Under the pieces are notes generated by a model. It ran no database searches, was not told where the DNA came from, and was given only the letters and a program-made list of their open reading frames with translations. A DNA stretch of 15,681 nt, from contig SBFY01000152.1 of assembly GCA_006227085.1 (NCBI GenBank), forward strand, positions 1-15,681. The letters run 5' to 3'. This document shows positions 14,965-15,681 of the stretch, piece by piece. The stretch comes from Gammaproteobacteria bacterium. Lineage in GTDB: Bacteria; Pseudomonadota; Gammaproteobacteria; Pseudomonadales; M0112. The translations under genes and the position numbers were made by a program. Position 1 is the first letter of the stretch, and the number at the start of each line of letters is the position of its first letter.

Positions 14965-15363
14965 TTACTTGCTGGGTACAGCCCGTGTGCGGCCATTATC
15001 ATCCACCGCCACAAACACAAACGTGCCTTCGGTGACTTTCACTTGCCGTGACTGGTCTTCTGGCGGATACATCCACACTTCCACCTCGACCTGTATTGAA
15101 CTGCGGCCAACATTGGCAACCTTGCTATAACAGCTGACAACCGCACCCACGGGTACGGGAACCATGAAACTCATCTTGTCGATGGCCACCGTCACCACGC
15201 GGCCCTTGGCGATGCGTGAGGCAGTGACTAACCCGGCCAGATCCATTTCGGAAACCAGCCAGCCACCAAAAATATCGCCATTGGCATTGGTGTCGCGTGG
15301 CATGGCAACCGATTGCAGTGCCAATTCACCGCGGGGTTTCGGGGTGTCGTCAATTTTTTTCAT
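14965..15363 (-). CDS. yciA: Acyl-CoA thioesterase, YciA-like hot-dog fold
   Basis: Cytosolic enzyme that hydrolyses acyl-CoA to free acid and CoA. It has 132 residues from the start chosen here, the same as E. coli YciA to within a residue or two. 'AMPRDTNANGDIFGGWLVSEMD' (residues 20-41, quoted in part) is the family signature, with the likely catalytic Asp at about 41. 'GRVVTVAIDKMSFMVPVPVG', 'VSCYSKV' and 'VEVEVWM' follow, and the end 'DDNGRTRAVP' is typical. I prefer ATG 15363 because GGA lies eight bases before it; ATG 15369, two codons upstream, is possible but has no spaced ribosome site. It lies on the - strand directly after a TRAP permease gene, so the two are probably co-transcribed. 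Confidence 0.93.
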   Translation of the reverse strand: MKKIDDTPKPRGELALQSVAMPRDTNANGDIFGGWLVSEMDLAGLVTASRIAKGRVVTVAIDKMSFMVPVPVGAVVSCYSKVANVGRSSIQVEVEVWMYPPEDQSRQVKVTEGTFVFVAVDDNGRTRAVPSK

Positions 15364-15375
15364 GGTCATGGTCCA

Positions 15376-15681
15376 TTAGCGGTACAAAAGATGTGGCAGC
15401 CAGGTTGCGAGGCCGGGCCACACGGCCAACAACAGCAATAATAGCAGCTGGATCAGGATAAACGGCACGACCCCCCGATAAATATCGCTGGTCTGGATCT
15501 CGTCCGGTGCGACACCCCGTAAATAGAACAAGGCAAAACCGAACGGCGGGGTGAGGAACGAAGTCTGCAAGTTGACGGCGATCATGATGCCCAGCCAGAT
15601 GGGATCCACGCCCATCATGAACAACAGCGGGGCCACAATGGGCACCACCACAAACGTGATCTCAATGAAATCCAGGATAAA
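15376..15681 (-). CDS. TRAP transporter large permease (DctM type), C-terminal part, cut by window end
   Basis: About the last 101 residues of a 12-helix-type sodium/solute symporter subunit of a TRAP system. Coding frame is open to the window edge at 15681; the stop is at 15376-15378. Visible: hydrophobic segments at the cut end ('ILDFIEITFVVVPIVAPLL'), then 'GIMIAVNLQTSFLTPPFGFA', the conserved membrane-hairpin region of DctM, 'LFYLRGVAP', and a final hydrophobic helix rich in Leu. The NLQTSFLTPPFG pattern fits the same TRAP branch as the keto-acid-type binding protein at 13457-14551, so they may be partners, although they lie on opposite strands. The internal GTG at 15651 is not the start; most of the gene is outside the window. 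Confidence 0.9.
   Translation of the reverse strand, partial: FILDFIEITFVVVPIVAPLLFMMGVDPIWLGIMIAVNLQTSFLTPPFGFALFYLRGVAPDEIQTSDIYRGVVPFILIQLLLLLLLAVWPGLATWLPHLLYR

Overview
The window is a stretch of gammaproteobacterial chromosome. The F1 ATP synthase subunits, GlmU, GlmS, UvrD and the YciA-type thioesterase all resemble their Escherichia coli counterparts over full length. The order atpHAGDC-glmU-glmS, and the RimK-like/inactive-transglutaminase gene set further on, suit a free-living, probably aquatic gammaproteobacterium. This was judged by eye; genus or order cannot be fixed from the sequence alone. No tRNA, rRNA, CRISPR array, insertion sequence or prophage gene was seen. Coding density is very high: the longest gap between genes is about 135 bases.

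Region 1 (1-4675): end of the ATP synthase operon, all on the + strand. It holds the C-terminal part of delta (atpH), then complete alpha (atpA), gamma (atpG), beta (atpD) and epsilon (atpC). A strong hairpin/T-run terminator closes it.

Region 2 (about 4680-10162): glmU (TTG start), glmS and uvrD, tightly packed on the + strand with gaps of 13 and 9 bases. GlmS and GlmU together make UDP-N-acetylglucosamine for peptidoglycan and lipopolysaccharide. UvrD is the repair helicase.

Region 3 (10203-14902): a compact five-gene + strand run with gaps of 6, 13 and 0 bases and one of 43. In order it encodes: (i) an exported lipoprotein with a retropepsin-like D-S-G-A motif, of the family usually misnamed 'ATP-dependent zinc protease'; (ii) a membrane protein with a degenerate periplasmic transglutaminase domain followed by seven membrane segments; (iii) a cytosolic ATP-grasp ligase related to RimK; (iv) a TRAP-type periplasmic binding protein that appears to be a lipoprotein; (v) a small four-helix DUF3147-type membrane protein. 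A bidirectional terminator follows. The first three genes are a recurring set predicted from comparative genomics to make or attach a peptide-like modification, with no product I can name. This is the most interesting part of the window.

Region 4 (14965-15681): on the - strand, a YciA-like acyl-CoA thioesterase lies directly downstream of the 3' end of a TRAP large permease gene (dctM type) cut by the window edge. The TRAP binding protein (+) and the permease (-) therefore converge instead of forming the usual single operon.
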